Of a stretch of 64,000 nucleotides of DNA, positions 24,431 to 33,754 are shown piece after piece (position 1 is the stretch's first letter; each line of letters starts with the position of its first letter). The notes beneath the pieces were generated by a model. The model worked only from the letters and a program-made list of their open reading frames with translations. It made no database searches and was not told the DNA's origin. The translations under genes and the position numbers were made by a program. The DNA comes from CAYFPX01 sp964519895 (lineage in GTDB: Bacteria > Myxococcota_A > UBA796 > CAJQPC01), in contig CAZFLE010000018.1 of the NCBI GenBank assembly GCA_964519895.1, positions 18,336-82,335 on the forward strand. Reading direction: 5' to 3'.

Positions 24431-25923
24431 CTAGCGCCGTCTGCGCGCCAGCGCAAGCCCGATGAGCAGCGCTGCCCAGGCCGCGGGGTGGGTTCCCGTG
24501 CTGGCGCAGCCGCAGGACGCCTGGGTCGCCCCTTCTTCGAAGTCCAGGTCGCTCTCTTCCCCGTCCTCGGCGTCGTCGCTGGGGTCGATGGGTTCCTCGT
24601 CGTCCGCGGGCGCAGGGTCCGCGCTCTCCTGGCCCGGATCGGGCTCCAGGGTGCCGCCTTCGAGCTCGCCGGGGTAGCCGCGATCCGTGCCGTCGAGGGG
24701 GTCGGTGCCGTCGGCGACCTCGTCGCCATCGCTCACGCCGTCACCGTCGGTGTCTACGACCCACGGGTCGGTGGTCTCGTCCAGGACTTCTTCGCCGTCG
24801 GACAGGCCGTCGTCGTCGGAGTCGTGATCGTTGGGGTCAGTGCCGCTGTCGTCGATCTCGAAGGCGTCGGACAGGCCGTCGTCGTCGGAGTCGTCGTCGT
24901 TGGGGTCGGTGCCGTGGTCNNNNNNNNNNNNNNNNNNNNNNNNNNNNNNNNNNNNNNNNNNNNNNNNNNNNNNNNNNNNNNNNNNNNNNNNNNNNNNNNN
25001 NNNNNNNNNNNNNNNNNNNCGTCGGACAGGCCGTCGTCGTCGGAGTCGTCGTCGTTGGGGTCGGTGCCGTGGTCCTCGACTTCTTCCCCGTCGGTCAGGC
25101 CGTCGTCGTCGGAGTCGGCGTCAGTCGGGTCCGTGCCGTGCTCGTCCAGCTCCTCTCCGTCGCTCAGGCCGTCGCCATCGGTGTCGTCGTCGGTGGGGTC
25201 GGTGCCGTGCTCGGAGAGCTCCTCTCCGTCGCTCACCCCGTCGCCGTCGGTGTCGTCGTCGTCGGGGTCGGTGCCATAGACGTCGAGCTCGTCGCCGTCG
25301 CTCAGGCCGTCCCCATCCGTGTCTGGATCCCCGGGGTTGGTGCCACCGTCCCACTCCTCGCCGTCGGTCTGGCCGTCGTCGTCGGAGTCGGGATCGTTCG
25401 GGTCGGTGCCCGAGGTGTCGACCTCGAAGATGTCGGTCAGCCCGTCGTCGTCGGAGTCGCTGTCGTTCGGATCGGTGCCGGTGGTGTCGACCTCATCGCC
25501 GTCGGTCAGCCCGTCGTCGTCGGAGTCGTCATCGTCCGGGTCAGTGCCCAGGTCCAGCTCTTCCTGGTCGCTCAAGCCGTCGCCGTCGGAGTCGATGGGG
25601 TCTCCGCTGGAGCCTGAACCGTCGGAGCCCGAGCCAGTGCCGTCGCTGTCGGAGTCCGAGTCGGAGTCCGAGTCCGAGTCGCTGTCGGAGTCCGAGTCGC
25701 TGTCCGAGTCGGAGTCCGCGTCGTCGTCACTGTCCTTGTCGGAGTCCGAGTCGCTGTCCGAGTCGTCGTCGCTGTCCGAGTCGGAGTCCGAGTCGCTGTC
25801 CTCGTCGTCGTCCTTGCCCTTGGACTGCGCGTGGGTCCTGGTCTCGTCGAGGGCCACCCCCGACTCCGAGGCCGGTGCACAGGCCGGGCTCATGAGGCCA
25901 AGGAGGAGGGGAAGGGTGAGCAT
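24431..25923 (-). CDS. SD-repeat/thrombospondin type 3 surface protein with MYXO-CTERM-like tail (interrupted by assembly gap 2)
   Basis: The N-terminus MLTLPLLLGLMSPACAPAS is a signal peptide. Residues about 42-95 are a nearly pure Ser-Asp/Asp tract, like an MSCRAMM stalk. At least nine calcium-binding thrombospondin type 3 repeats follow (DSDDDGLTDGDEVDTTGTDP and variants). The C-terminus reads ATQASCGCASTG, then AAWAALLIGLALARRRR: Cys motif, hydrophobic helix and Arg cluster of the MYXO-CTERM type, a processing and surface-sorting signal. The two halves are in different frames as written. Removing the 100 N plus one copy of the 55-bp duplication (155 bp) restores a single frame of about 445 residues. 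Repeat number is therefore uncertain. Confidence 0.88.
24920..25019. other. Assembly gap 2 (100 N) inside the SD/TSP3 gene
   Basis: Bases 24865-24919 and 25020-25074 are an identical 55-bp sequence encoding DHGTDPNDDDSDDDGLSD. As in gap 1, this is a k=55 contig-end overlap. Here the break lies inside near-identical repeat units, so the genome may hold extra copies between the ends. Frame is preserved if the overlap is collapsed or if whole repeats are inserted. Confidence 0.9.
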
Positions 25924-26096
25924 GCTGCGCTCCGGGTCGGTGCGATCGGGGACCCGGGCGCGCAGGAGCGAACAGGCCCTGCGTGTGCGATCGGATCAAC
26001 CCGGCGGCCACGTGAGCCCGGGCGCCCAGAAAGACCGCGGTCCCCCGGCGCGAAGCCGCCTTGACTGCGCCCCTCTCCCCGGCCCAGGGTGCGGCG

Positions 26097-27269
26097 ATGG
26101 GGCCCGTGTCCACCATGCTGCCCAGCTTGCTGGCGGCCTGTTCCATCCTGGGCGCCCTGGTGGTGCACGTGCTCGCCGGCTGGCGCCAGGACCGCCGCAC
26201 CCTGTGGGCCCTGGCCGCCCTCGACTTCGTGCTCGTGGGCCTGTTCGCCGCGGCGTTCCACGACGACGTGTGGAACGGCTGGCTGCGTGAGGACGCCTGG
26301 CTCGAGTGGGCGACCTTCTTCGCTTTTGCCGCCGCCGGTGCAGTGTTCCTGCGACACGCACGGGCCACCGGAGGCCTCGCCCGGCTGGCGGGTGTGGGGC
26401 TGGGCCTGTTCTGCCTCTTCGTGGCCGGCGAGGAAGTCAGCTGGGGCCAGCGCCTGTTCGCCTTCGAGCCCCCCGAGCTCTTCCTCGCAGAGAACTACCA
26501 GCAAGAACTCAACCTGCACAACCTGCTCAAGGACAAGTCACTGGGTGTGCTCGCGCTCGACAGCCGCGTGCTGGTGGCCTTGGTCGCCCTGCTCTACGGC
26601 GTGCTGGGCGCTGCCTTGCCGTGGCTCCCCCGGGTCGGCGAGCGCCTCCGGCCGTTGTGTCCGACGCCGGCCCTGAGCCCGTTCTTCGCCGGGGTCGCCT
26701 GGCTGGAGTGGGCCTACCCGATGCACCTGTCCGGCGAAGCCGCCGAGTGTGTGCTGGGCCTGGTGTTCGTCGCCGACGCCAGTCTGCGACAGGGAGGCCT
26801 GCAGCTCTCAGCCCGGCTGACGGCGGGCATCCTGGCCCTCGGCGCGGTCACGTCGCCACTGCTCGCGCTCGCCTGGTACGGCACCGACCAGGCCCGAAGC
26901 GACCAGGCCCACGCGGAGCTCCAGGCCCTGGCCCAGGACGTCGACGAGGGGGTGACCCGGCGACTGGAGAAGAAGGGCCGGGTGCACAAGCGCGTGTTCA
27001 CCGCGGTGCGGGACGGGTACTTGGACCTGTCCGTCGAGAGCGCGTTCCTGGAAGGCCAGGACACGCCGGCCAACGACCACGCCGCCGCGCCCCGTCGGGA
27101 CCGTCGGGGCTACTTCCTGGACCCCTGGAACAACCCCTACTGGATCCTGTCCCAGGACGGGGGAGACGCGCTGTCCCTGTACTCCTTTGGGCCCAACCGT
27201 CGCCGGGACACCGAGACCAAGCCACTGGGCGAGTTCGAAGGGGACGACATCGGGGTGCGAATCCGCTGA
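26097..27269 (+). CDS. Polytopic membrane protein with pseudopilin (GspG)-like C-terminal tail
   Basis: A 390-residue inner-membrane protein with about six to seven hydrophobic helices in residues 5-270. It has the motif EEVSWGQR at 112-119 followed by NLHNLL, which I recall from an uncharacterised family of bacterial membrane proteins. The last ~110 residues are soluble: a helical segment, then RRGYFLDPWNNPYWILSQDG (DPWNNPYW at 342-349) and LYSFGPNRRRDTE. That tail matches the C-terminal Pro-Trp-xx-Pro-Tyr and Ser-x-Gly-x-(D/R) pattern of GspG major pseudopilins, without the N-terminal pilin helix. The ATG at 26097 is preferred over a TTG at 26061. The gene is convergent with the five-gene operon, 3 bp away. 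Confidence 0.65.
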   Translation: MGPVSTMLPSLLAACSILGALVVHVLAGWRQDRRTLWALAALDFVLVGLFAAAFHDDVWNGWLREDAWLEWATFFAFAAAGAVFLRHARATGGLARLAGVGLGLFCLFVAGEEVSWGQRLFAFEPPELFLAENYQQELNLHNLLKDKSLGVLALDSRVLVALVALLYGVLGAALPWLPRVGERLRPLCPTPALSPFFAGVAWLEWAYPMHLSGEAAECVLGLVFVADASLRQGGLQLSARLTAGILALGAVTSPLLALAWYGTDQARSDQAHAELQALAQDVDEGVTRRLEKKGRVHKRVFTAVRDGYLDLSVESAFLEGQDTPANDHAAAPRRDRRGYFLDPWNNPYWILSQDGGDALSLYSFGPNRRRDTETKPLGEFEGDDIGVRIR

Positions 27270-27272
27270 AGA

Positions 27273-29006
27273 TCACCGCGCCATCGTGTCGTGGGCCAGC
27301 CCGGAGCCGCGCTCGCCCCGTCCCGGGCGCCGCTGCCGCGCCATCCACAGGTGCACCTGGCCGTCTGCACCTCGGGCGAGCTGCCAGCGCCGTGTCACCT
27401 CCAGGCCCCCCCGGGGGACCTCCTCCTCGTGGAGACGCAGAGCCCGCTCGGGCGCCAGGATGCGGCCCTTGGGGCCCTTGGCCCAGTCGAAGGGAATGTC
27501 GTCCCAGGCGAGCATCCGGGCCCGGCGCAGGCGCATCTCGGCCGAGCCTTCGGCGATGGGCTCCGGGACCAGGGGAATCCAGTACGGCGGCACCTGACTC
27601 TGGAGCTGGTAGCCCCACGGATCGTCGTCTTCGGACGAGGGGAGGGGGGTGTCGGTCCCTTGCTCCAGCTCGAGCATGGCCTGGCGGGCCAGGCCCCAGC
27701 TGAGCCGCCGCCGCATGGGTTCGCCGGTGGGCAGCTCGATCACCGACTCCACGGCCCAGCCCAGGTTGGCCTGTTCGTCGCGCAACAGCCCGACCTGTTC
27801 CACCGGCCGTCCCTGGAGGGGACTCACCAGCGCCGGCGGGAGCAGCAGCCACGGGGTCCGCCCTTCCGAAGCCGAGGGGTCTCCGGCCAGCTCGAACCAC
27901 GCCCAGGGACGCTCACCCGAGGCGGTGGCGGCGTCTCCCACCGCCGTCGACTTCAGCACGTGCTTGCCCCCAAAGGTGTCCAGGACGGTCACCCGCTTGA
28001 CCCGGGCCAGGCAACCCACCGGCAGGCGCAGCGGGACCAGGAACCAGTCGTCGGAGTAGACCGAGGCGTACTCGGCCACGATGAGCCGGCCGATGTCCGC
28101 CGGGCCGGCCTCGATGGCGCCGAAGGAGACCGTGCCCTCCTCGAATTCCCACCACCGGGAAGCCGGCATGCCCGCATAGGCCAGCGGCACCGGGAGCAGC
28201 TCCACCCTGCGGCGCACCGGGCTGCGCGAGCCGTGTCCGTGGGACGCGGCCGGATCGGTGTCCACGTCGAAGCTGTGCCAGTCCAGGTGGCCCCCGGTGT
28301 ACTCGGGGGCGCCCAGCACGACCTCGCCCTGGCCGGCCGGCACGCCCACGGAGAAGCTGTACTCCAACCGCTCATCGGCCCAGGCATCCTGGCCACCGCT
28401 GGGCTCCTGGAAGCGATCCCCCAGCTCGAGGAGCCAGTCGTCGAACAGCGCCTGGACCACCAGCGGGTCGGCGCTCGCGCCCACCACGGCGGCCAGGTGG
28501 GCTGGCCTGGCCTGGGACAGCAGGTGGCCGTCCAGTGCGCGTCGGGCCAGGAGCGACAAGCGCTGCTGCTGCCGAGACGGGAGCCCGTCCAGGTCGCTGT
28601 CGGCCAGGACCAGGCTGTACTCGTCGCGAAAGTCGGCCCTCAGCCCGGACAGGCCCGCGTCGTCCAGGCGGCGCAGGAACTGGAGCCCGGCCTGGGCCGC
28701 GATGGCGATGGCCGCTGGCCCGGTGGCCACGACCTCGGCTTCGACCCGGGTCTCCAGGGGCTGGCTCGTGTCGAGACGTTGGGTCCCGCCGGCACCCGGG
28801 GTGTCGTTGCGCCAGGTGTGCAGGAGGTTGTGGCGGGACTCGACCCGGGCGTGCACCGGCGAAGCGGCGTCTTCGCCTCGGAACTCGCCGAGCTGCCACT
28901 GGCGGGCCAGCATCCACAGGGGATCGGCCACCCGGGCCTGCAGGCCCTCCTCCAGGTTCTCACTGCGGGTGTGGGGCTCCACGCGGTCCCAGCTGCGGTC
29001 GGCCAT
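27273..29006 (-). CDS. Operon protein 5: uncharacterised 577-aa protein, 'PLWMLARQWQLGEF' type
   Basis: Last gene of the five-gene operon. The protein begins MADRSWDRVEPHTRSENLEE and carries the striking motif DPLWMLARQWQLGEFRGEDA at about residues 27-46, followed by SPVHARVESR. I recall this signature from large uncharacterised proteins of soil bacteria, but no function is known to me. The rest is mixed alpha/beta with Trp-rich segments (RWWEFEEGTVSFGAIEAGPA). It has no signal peptide or membrane helix and is presumably cytosolic. The ATG at 29006 follows the stop of the 1581-aa gene after 2 bp, so translation is coupled. No homology to a known enzyme is visible. Confidence 0.85.
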   Translation of the reverse strand: MADRSWDRVEPHTRSENLEEGLQARVADPLWMLARQWQLGEFRGEDAASPVHARVESRHNLLHTWRNDTPGAGGTQRLDTSQPLETRVEAEVVATGPAAIAIAAQAGLQFLRRLDDAGLSGLRADFRDEYSLVLADSDLDGLPSRQQQRLSLLARRALDGHLLSQARPAHLAAVVGASADPLVVQALFDDWLLELGDRFQEPSGGQDAWADERLEYSFSVGVPAGQGEVVLGAPEYTGGHLDWHSFDVDTDPAASHGHGSRSPVRRRVELLPVPLAYAGMPASRWWEFEEGTVSFGAIEAGPADIGRLIVAEYASVYSDDWFLVPLRLPVGCLARVKRVTVLDTFGGKHVLKSTAVGDAATASGERPWAWFELAGDPSASEGRTPWLLLPPALVSPLQGRPVEQVGLLRDEQANLGWAVESVIELPTGEPMRRRLSWGLARQAMLELEQGTDTPLPSSEDDDPWGYQLQSQVPPYWIPLVPEPIAEGSAEMRLRRARMLAWDDIPFDWAKGPKGRILAPERALRLHEEEVPRGGLEVTRRWQLARGADGQVHLWMARQRRPGRGERGSGLAHDTMAR

Positions 29007-29008
29007 GG

Positions 29009-32000
29009 CTACTCCTGGGGTCCGGCGCTCAGGCGGCCGGGGGGGTAGATCGCGGGGAATTGGTGGCCATAGGAGTCCAGGATGTCGGGGTCCACGGCCC
29101 GCAGCCGAGCGGCTTCGAGGGTCTCCATCAGGGTGTCGACCACCAGCTGGAAGCTCCAGGACTCGTCTCGAGGCGGCACCATCAACAGCAGGCTCTGGGG
29201 CGCCCGGGACGAGGGCGCGTCGAAGTTCAGGGCCACGCCGGTGGTGACCTGGTCCGCCGGGATGCGCTCGACCCAGCTGTCCAGCACCAGGCCGGCGAGG
29301 GCCTTGTCCGCGCGCAGGGCGTCCAGCCCTCCGTGGTCCAGGGTGCACAGGCCCAGGTAGCCTTGGGTTCGATCCGCGGGCGCGGCCGTGCTGACCCAGA
29401 CGTCCTGGTCCGGCAGCTGTCCGATGGTGGGGTGGAGGTGGGCGCCGTCCCGGATCAGCTCGCTCAGGGTGATCACGTCGTCCAGGCGCGCGACGTCGGC
29501 CCTCACGTGGGCGAGCTTGCGCAGCCACGCGGTCGCCTGGGCCGGCACGCCCCCGAGCAGGGTGTCGCTGGCGTCGAAGGCTGCAGCCGACGCAGGGCCG
29601 TCGGCCACCCGGACCCGCGGCAGTAGCGGGAAGCCCTTGCCCAGCAAGGTCGCCGAGGTGGCTCTCGCCCGGGCCAGGCGGGCCTCGGGGGTCGGGTCGG
29701 CCAACGCGTCGGCGTCGGCCCAGCCCGTCTGCAGCGTGGTGAGGGCATCCAGGCGAGCCCGGCCGCGACCGGCCAGGGACCACGCGTCGTCGTACAGGGT
29801 CGCCCGCCCGGCTTCGGTCCAGCCGGCGGAGGGATCGGTCCGAGCCAGGCCAAAGCCGGCGAGCCGCCCCATGTGCTGGCGCAGGGTGGCCAGGTCCAGG
29901 GTGCCCACCGGTGCCGGGTCGTCATCGGTCGCCGTCGGCAGCGCGGTCTCCAGCGCGTCGACACGGTTGCCGAACTTGGTCGCCAGCTTGCCGACCCGGG
30001 TCTCCAGCTCGCCCAGGCGGATGCCCGTGACGTCAGTGGCCCCCGGCAGATCCAGATCCCGCGCGTCCAGGCTGCGGGCGCCGCCCAGCAGCGTGCGCAG
30101 GGACCGGGACAGCTGGGCGAACTCCCGGAACGAGACCTGGTCACTGTCGGGCTCCCCGTCGAAGTCGACCACCACGCGTCCATCCAGCGCGGAGAATTCC
30201 GGGCGATCGAGCACGGCGGCGACGACGCGACGGCCCCAGGAGGTGTCGACGTCGGGGTCGGCGGGGGGCACGTCGAAGACCGCATCCAGGGCCGACAGCT
30301 TCAGCTGGCCCATGTGCACGGTGAGCGGGTCCGGGACCGGCTCGTCGTCGATCGCTGTGAAGGACACCGCGCAGACCACCCGATCGGGCGGCCCCAGGGC
30401 CTGGGCGACCCAGCTGTCGAGCGCCGGCTCCAGCACGGCCCGGGGCCCGGACCCCCAGTCGGAGTCGGTCTCGCCAGCGCCCAGGGTGATCAGCAGCCGC
30501 TGGGTGACACCGGCACCTGGCCTGGGGGTGGCGAGGGACATCAGCTCCGGCGGGGCCACGGCGCCGGTGGTGATGGCTTCCAGGGTGGCCGACGCCCGGC
30601 TGCGGTTGCCCTGGAGCAGGTGGTGGACCGAGTCTGCGATGCCCGCGTCGGCCACGGCGTCCAGGGCGCGGCCGATGGCGTCGAGCAGGTCCCAGACCGC
30701 CCGGTGGTCCGGATCGGTCGGGGTCGAGCCCGCACGGAGGGTGACGGCGCCGTCGAACACGGCCACCCCCGGATCCTCGAACAGGGCGGCCAGGGCCAGC
30801 CCGTCGACCGGACCGGTGGGATCCCGGGCGATGCCTTCGTGCTCCAGCACCCCGCGCCGGCACTCGTCGATGCGGGCCTGGTGCCCGCCGTCGTGGCACA
30901 TGCGCTCGAAGCGGCAGCCCAGCAGCTCGCCCAGGCTCTGTCCTTGGCGCACGCCGTCGAGCAACCAGGACGCCAGGCGCATGCGGTCGCTGCGCAGGTC
31001 GACGGCGATCAGGGAGTCCGGGTCCGGGGAGCCGTGGGCGTTGAAGCCCGCCCGCAGCACCGCGGCGGTGGCCGCGTGGCCCACCGAAGGCGCGTGGATG
31101 AAGCCCTGGGAGACCCGGCTTCCGTCGGCCTTGGGCTTCAGGTCCTGGACCCAGCCGAACCCGCCCAGCTGGATGCCGCGGCGCGGTGCATCGCGGCCCT
31201 CGGGTGGGGCCCGCAGGGTGTCGAGCTGGCGCTGGGCCAGAGCGGTGAACCAGGCGTCCAGGCGGTGGGACGTGAGCCCCAGGGTCTCGCGGAAGCGCAG
31301 CTCCAGCCCGTCGATGTCGTCTTCGGCCAGCCCGGCCAGCAAGTCCAGAGCCCGGTGGGTGGCCGTGCGCTGGGCCTGGGGGATGTCGTCGGGCAGGCTC
31401 AGGCTGTCCAGCAGCTGGTAGAGCAGGGGCTGGTCGGCCAGGAAGTCGTCGGACAGGCCGCCGTGACGGGCCGCCTCAGGGGTCTCCAGGTCCGGGCGCA
31501 GGTCCGGGTCGAGCACCGCCAGGGGCGTGTCGAGGGGGGCCACCTCCCGCGACCGGATCCGGGAGCGCGATCGGGTGCGGGTCCGGGTGGGGCCGGTCAC
31601 GGGGGAGAGGACGTCGGTTGGGCTCAGGCCGCCAAGCACCCCGTCGACCCGTGAGATCCCGTAGGAGGACCCGACCCGGTCGGCGATGGAGTCCAGGTAC
31701 TCCGACGCCAGCCCACCTGCGACGGCGTCCGGGCTCTGGACCAACGCCCGGTTCCACGACCGCTCGTCGACGAAGCCGTTGAAGAAGGACCAGAACAGCT
31801 TGGGGTCGTCCATGGTCGGCGGGTACTGGCTCAGCATGAAGTCCTGGACGTAGGCGCCGTGCACGTACCGGTCGGCCAGGCGAACGATCGGGTCCTGCCG
31901 GGCGTCGTGCCCGGTGATCAGAGCGGCCATGAGGCCCTGCCAGGCTTCGGCGGCCGAGCGCTTGGACGCGTCGGTGATCCGGCTGGAGATCTCATCTCCC

Positions 32001-33754
32001 CAGCGCGCGACCAGGTCCGCCAGATCCCCGTTGTCCCGCACGTCGGGCAGCTCGTCCAGGAAGTAGTAGATCCAGCTGTAGTAGGCGTTGTCTTCCTGGA
32101 CGATGCCGCCGCCGAACAGGTAGTCGGGGACGATCTCCAGGAAGTCTCGGGCGTAGTCGAGCTGGCGGACCACGAACCGGCCCGGGTGGGGCAGCGAGCC
32201 CAGGATCGTCACCGTGTCGTCCAGGGGATCGCTGCCGATGGCGTCGCCCAGGACCGGGTCCAGCCGGGGGACCTGGGCGACCGACGCCCGCCACTGGGCC
32301 TTGAGGTCCAACAGGACCCACTCCAGGTTGTCAAAGGCGTCCCGGCTGCCCAGCCCTTCCCGGGTTCGCCGCACCGGCAGCACGCCATAGGGCTGGGGGC
32401 CGATGGCCAGGGCGGGCAGCGTGGCCCCGCCGCGCACGTGGTCTACGAACAGAGCCCGGGTCGCGTCGATGGCGTCGGCCGGGATGACCGAGACCTGGTC
32501 CGCCTCGCGCTCGTTGGACTCGGGGGCTGGGGCCAACAGGTCGTCGAAGTACCGGCCCCATGTCACTGGCCAGAGCGCCCGATTCATCGCCGCCATGGTG
32601 TCGTGCTCGGTCCCGTCGCCGTGGAGCACCCGCGCCAGCAGCGCCTCGCGAAGTCCCAGGGCGGTGGACAGCCGGGTCGCGTTGGCGCCCGTGCCCAGCT
32701 CTGGGGTCTCCTCGGCCAGCTCCCGGGCCAGGAAGCCCGTCACATCATCGATGCCCTCGGTCCAGCCGGCGTGTGTGGCGTCGGTGTTGTTGGTCGCCGT
32801 GCCCTGGGGCACGACCTCGAGCCCGTCGGTGTACAGGTGGCCCTGGAGCAGGCCCTCGAGGGTCTTGCGCCCGTCGTTCGGAGTCTCGTCCCGCACGCCG
32901 ACCGCGATCAGCGTCAGGCCGTCCCGCTTCACGGCGTCCAGGTCGTCGCTGGACAGGGTGACGGTGATGCCCATGCCCACCCGGACCGCCTCGGGGTAGT
33001 CGATCATCCAGCCGACCCCGTCGGCCAGGGGCAAGGCGCCGTCGTCGGTGGACCACGGGGCGGCCTCCTGGAGCTGGGCGGACATGCCCAGGTCGTCGGG
33101 GATGCGGGCGCCGAACTTCACGAACAGCTCGTCCTCGCCCACCGTGCCGATCACCGCCCAGCGCTCGGGCAGGGCGCCGGCCCGGGCGAGCTCGGCGTCG
33201 TCGCGGGTGTTCCGCTGGGGGAACTTCAGCCGGCCCTCGGTGCCGACCTTGGGCGCCATGCGTCGGGCGACCCACGCCGCCCGGCGGGGCGAGATGTGCG
33301 ACACCAGCCACTGCTCCCCCTTGCGCAGCGCGTCGGCGGTGGTGGCCTTGTGCCGGTGGCGCCAGAAGCGCTTGGCATAGGCCAGCTCGTCGTCGGTCAG
33401 CCGGGGGTCGTGGGCGTCGAGGTGGATCTGGTCCGGGTACAGGCGGATCTTGAGGTCGGTGCCCTCGAAGCGTGTCTCCAGCCGCACGGGCAGTAGCAGC
33501 AAGGGATGGGTGTCCCGCAGCGCGTCGAATTGCTCCCGGTGGTCGACTCCCCAGACCAGGTCGTCGGGGATCCGCTCCAGGGGCTGGTCGAAGGGCGTGT
33601 CCAGCACCACGTCGCGGTCCGGCTGGGGCCGGGGCTCGGCGATCGGGTCGTCGGTCACGGGCGCAGGGGCCACCTCGACCACGCCGTCCGGCGTGCGCAC
33701 GCCGGGGTCCCGGCGCCGGCGGGAACGGCGGGGCCTGCGGGTGTCAGAGGCCAT
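29009..33754 (-). CDS. Operon protein 4: uncharacterised 1581-aa protein
   Basis: A giant soluble protein. It has a basic N-terminal tail (MASDTRRPRRSRRRRDPG), a Pro-rich linker, then the conserved-looking block LLLPVRLETRF, LKIRLYPDQIHLDAHDPRLT and RWAVIGTVGEDELFVKFG in residues 85-230. The motif VPQGTATNNTDATHAGW lies near 355, and LPALAIGPQPYGVLPVRRT near 460. The remainder is long helical and beta segments with few Cys and no membrane helix. These blocks recur, to my memory, in uncharacterised multi-kilobase genes of actinobacteria and other soil bacteria. I see no enzyme motif. It overlaps the upstream gene by 11 bp; the start at 33754 lies at the basic tail. Confidence 0.85.
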   Translation of the reverse strand: MASDTRRPRRSRRRRDPGVRTPDGVVEVAPAPVTDDPIAEPRPQPDRDVVLDTPFDQPLERIPDDLVWGVDHREQFDALRDTHPLLLLPVRLETRFEGTDLKIRLYPDQIHLDAHDPRLTDDELAYAKRFWRHRHKATTADALRKGEQWLVSHISPRRAAWVARRMAPKVGTEGRLKFPQRNTRDDAELARAGALPERWAVIGTVGEDELFVKFGARIPDDLGMSAQLQEAAPWSTDDGALPLADGVGWMIDYPEAVRVGMGITVTLSSDDLDAVKRDGLTLIAVGVRDETPNDGRKTLEGLLQGHLYTDGLEVVPQGTATNNTDATHAGWTEGIDDVTGFLARELAEETPELGTGANATRLSTALGLREALLARVLHGDGTEHDTMAAMNRALWPVTWGRYFDDLLAPAPESNEREADQVSVIPADAIDATRALFVDHVRGGATLPALAIGPQPYGVLPVRRTREGLGSRDAFDNLEWVLLDLKAQWRASVAQVPRLDPVLGDAIGSDPLDDTVTILGSLPHPGRFVVRQLDYARDFLEIVPDYLFGGGIVQEDNAYYSWIYYFLDELPDVRDNGDLADLVARWGDEISSRITDASKRSAAEAWQGLMAALITGHDARQDPIVRLADRYVHGAYVQDFMLSQYPPTMDDPKLFWSFFNGFVDERSWNRALVQSPDAVAGGLASEYLDSIADRVGSSYGISRVDGVLGGLSPTDVLSPVTGPTRTRTRSRSRIRSREVAPLDTPLAVLDPDLRPDLETPEAARHGGLSDDFLADQPLLYQLLDSLSLPDDIPQAQRTATHRALDLLAGLAEDDIDGLELRFRETLGLTSHRLDAWFTALAQRQLDTLRAPPEGRDAPRRGIQLGGFGWVQDLKPKADGSRVSQGFIHAPSVGHAATAAVLRAGFNAHGSPDPDSLIAVDLRSDRMRLASWLLDGVRQGQSLGELLGCRFERMCHDGGHQARIDECRRGVLEHEGIARDPTGPVDGLALAALFEDPGVAVFDGAVTLRAGSTPTDPDHRAVWDLLDAIGRALDAVADAGIADSVHHLLQGNRSRASATLEAITTGAVAPPELMSLATPRPGAGVTQRLLITLGAGETDSDWGSGPRAVLEPALDSWVAQALGPPDRVVCAVSFTAIDDEPVPDPLTVHMGQLKLSALDAVFDVPPADPDVDTSWGRRVVAAVLDRPEFSALDGRVVVDFDGEPDSDQVSFREFAQLSRSLRTLLGGARSLDARDLDLPGATDVTGIRLGELETRVGKLATKFGNRVDALETALPTATDDDPAPVGTLDLATLRQHMGRLAGFGLARTDPSAGWTEAGRATLYDDAWSLAGRGRARLDALTTLQTGWADADALADPTPEARLARARATSATLLGKGFPLLPRVRVADGPASAAAFDASDTLLGGVPAQATAWLRKLAHVRADVARLDDVITLSELIRDGAHLHPTIGQLPDQDVWVSTAAPADRTQGYLGLCTLDHGGLDALRADKALAGLVLDSWVERIPADQVTTGVALNFDAPSSRAPQSLLLMVPPRDESWSFQLVVDTLMETLEAARLRAVDPDILDSYGHQFPAIYPPGRLSAGPQE

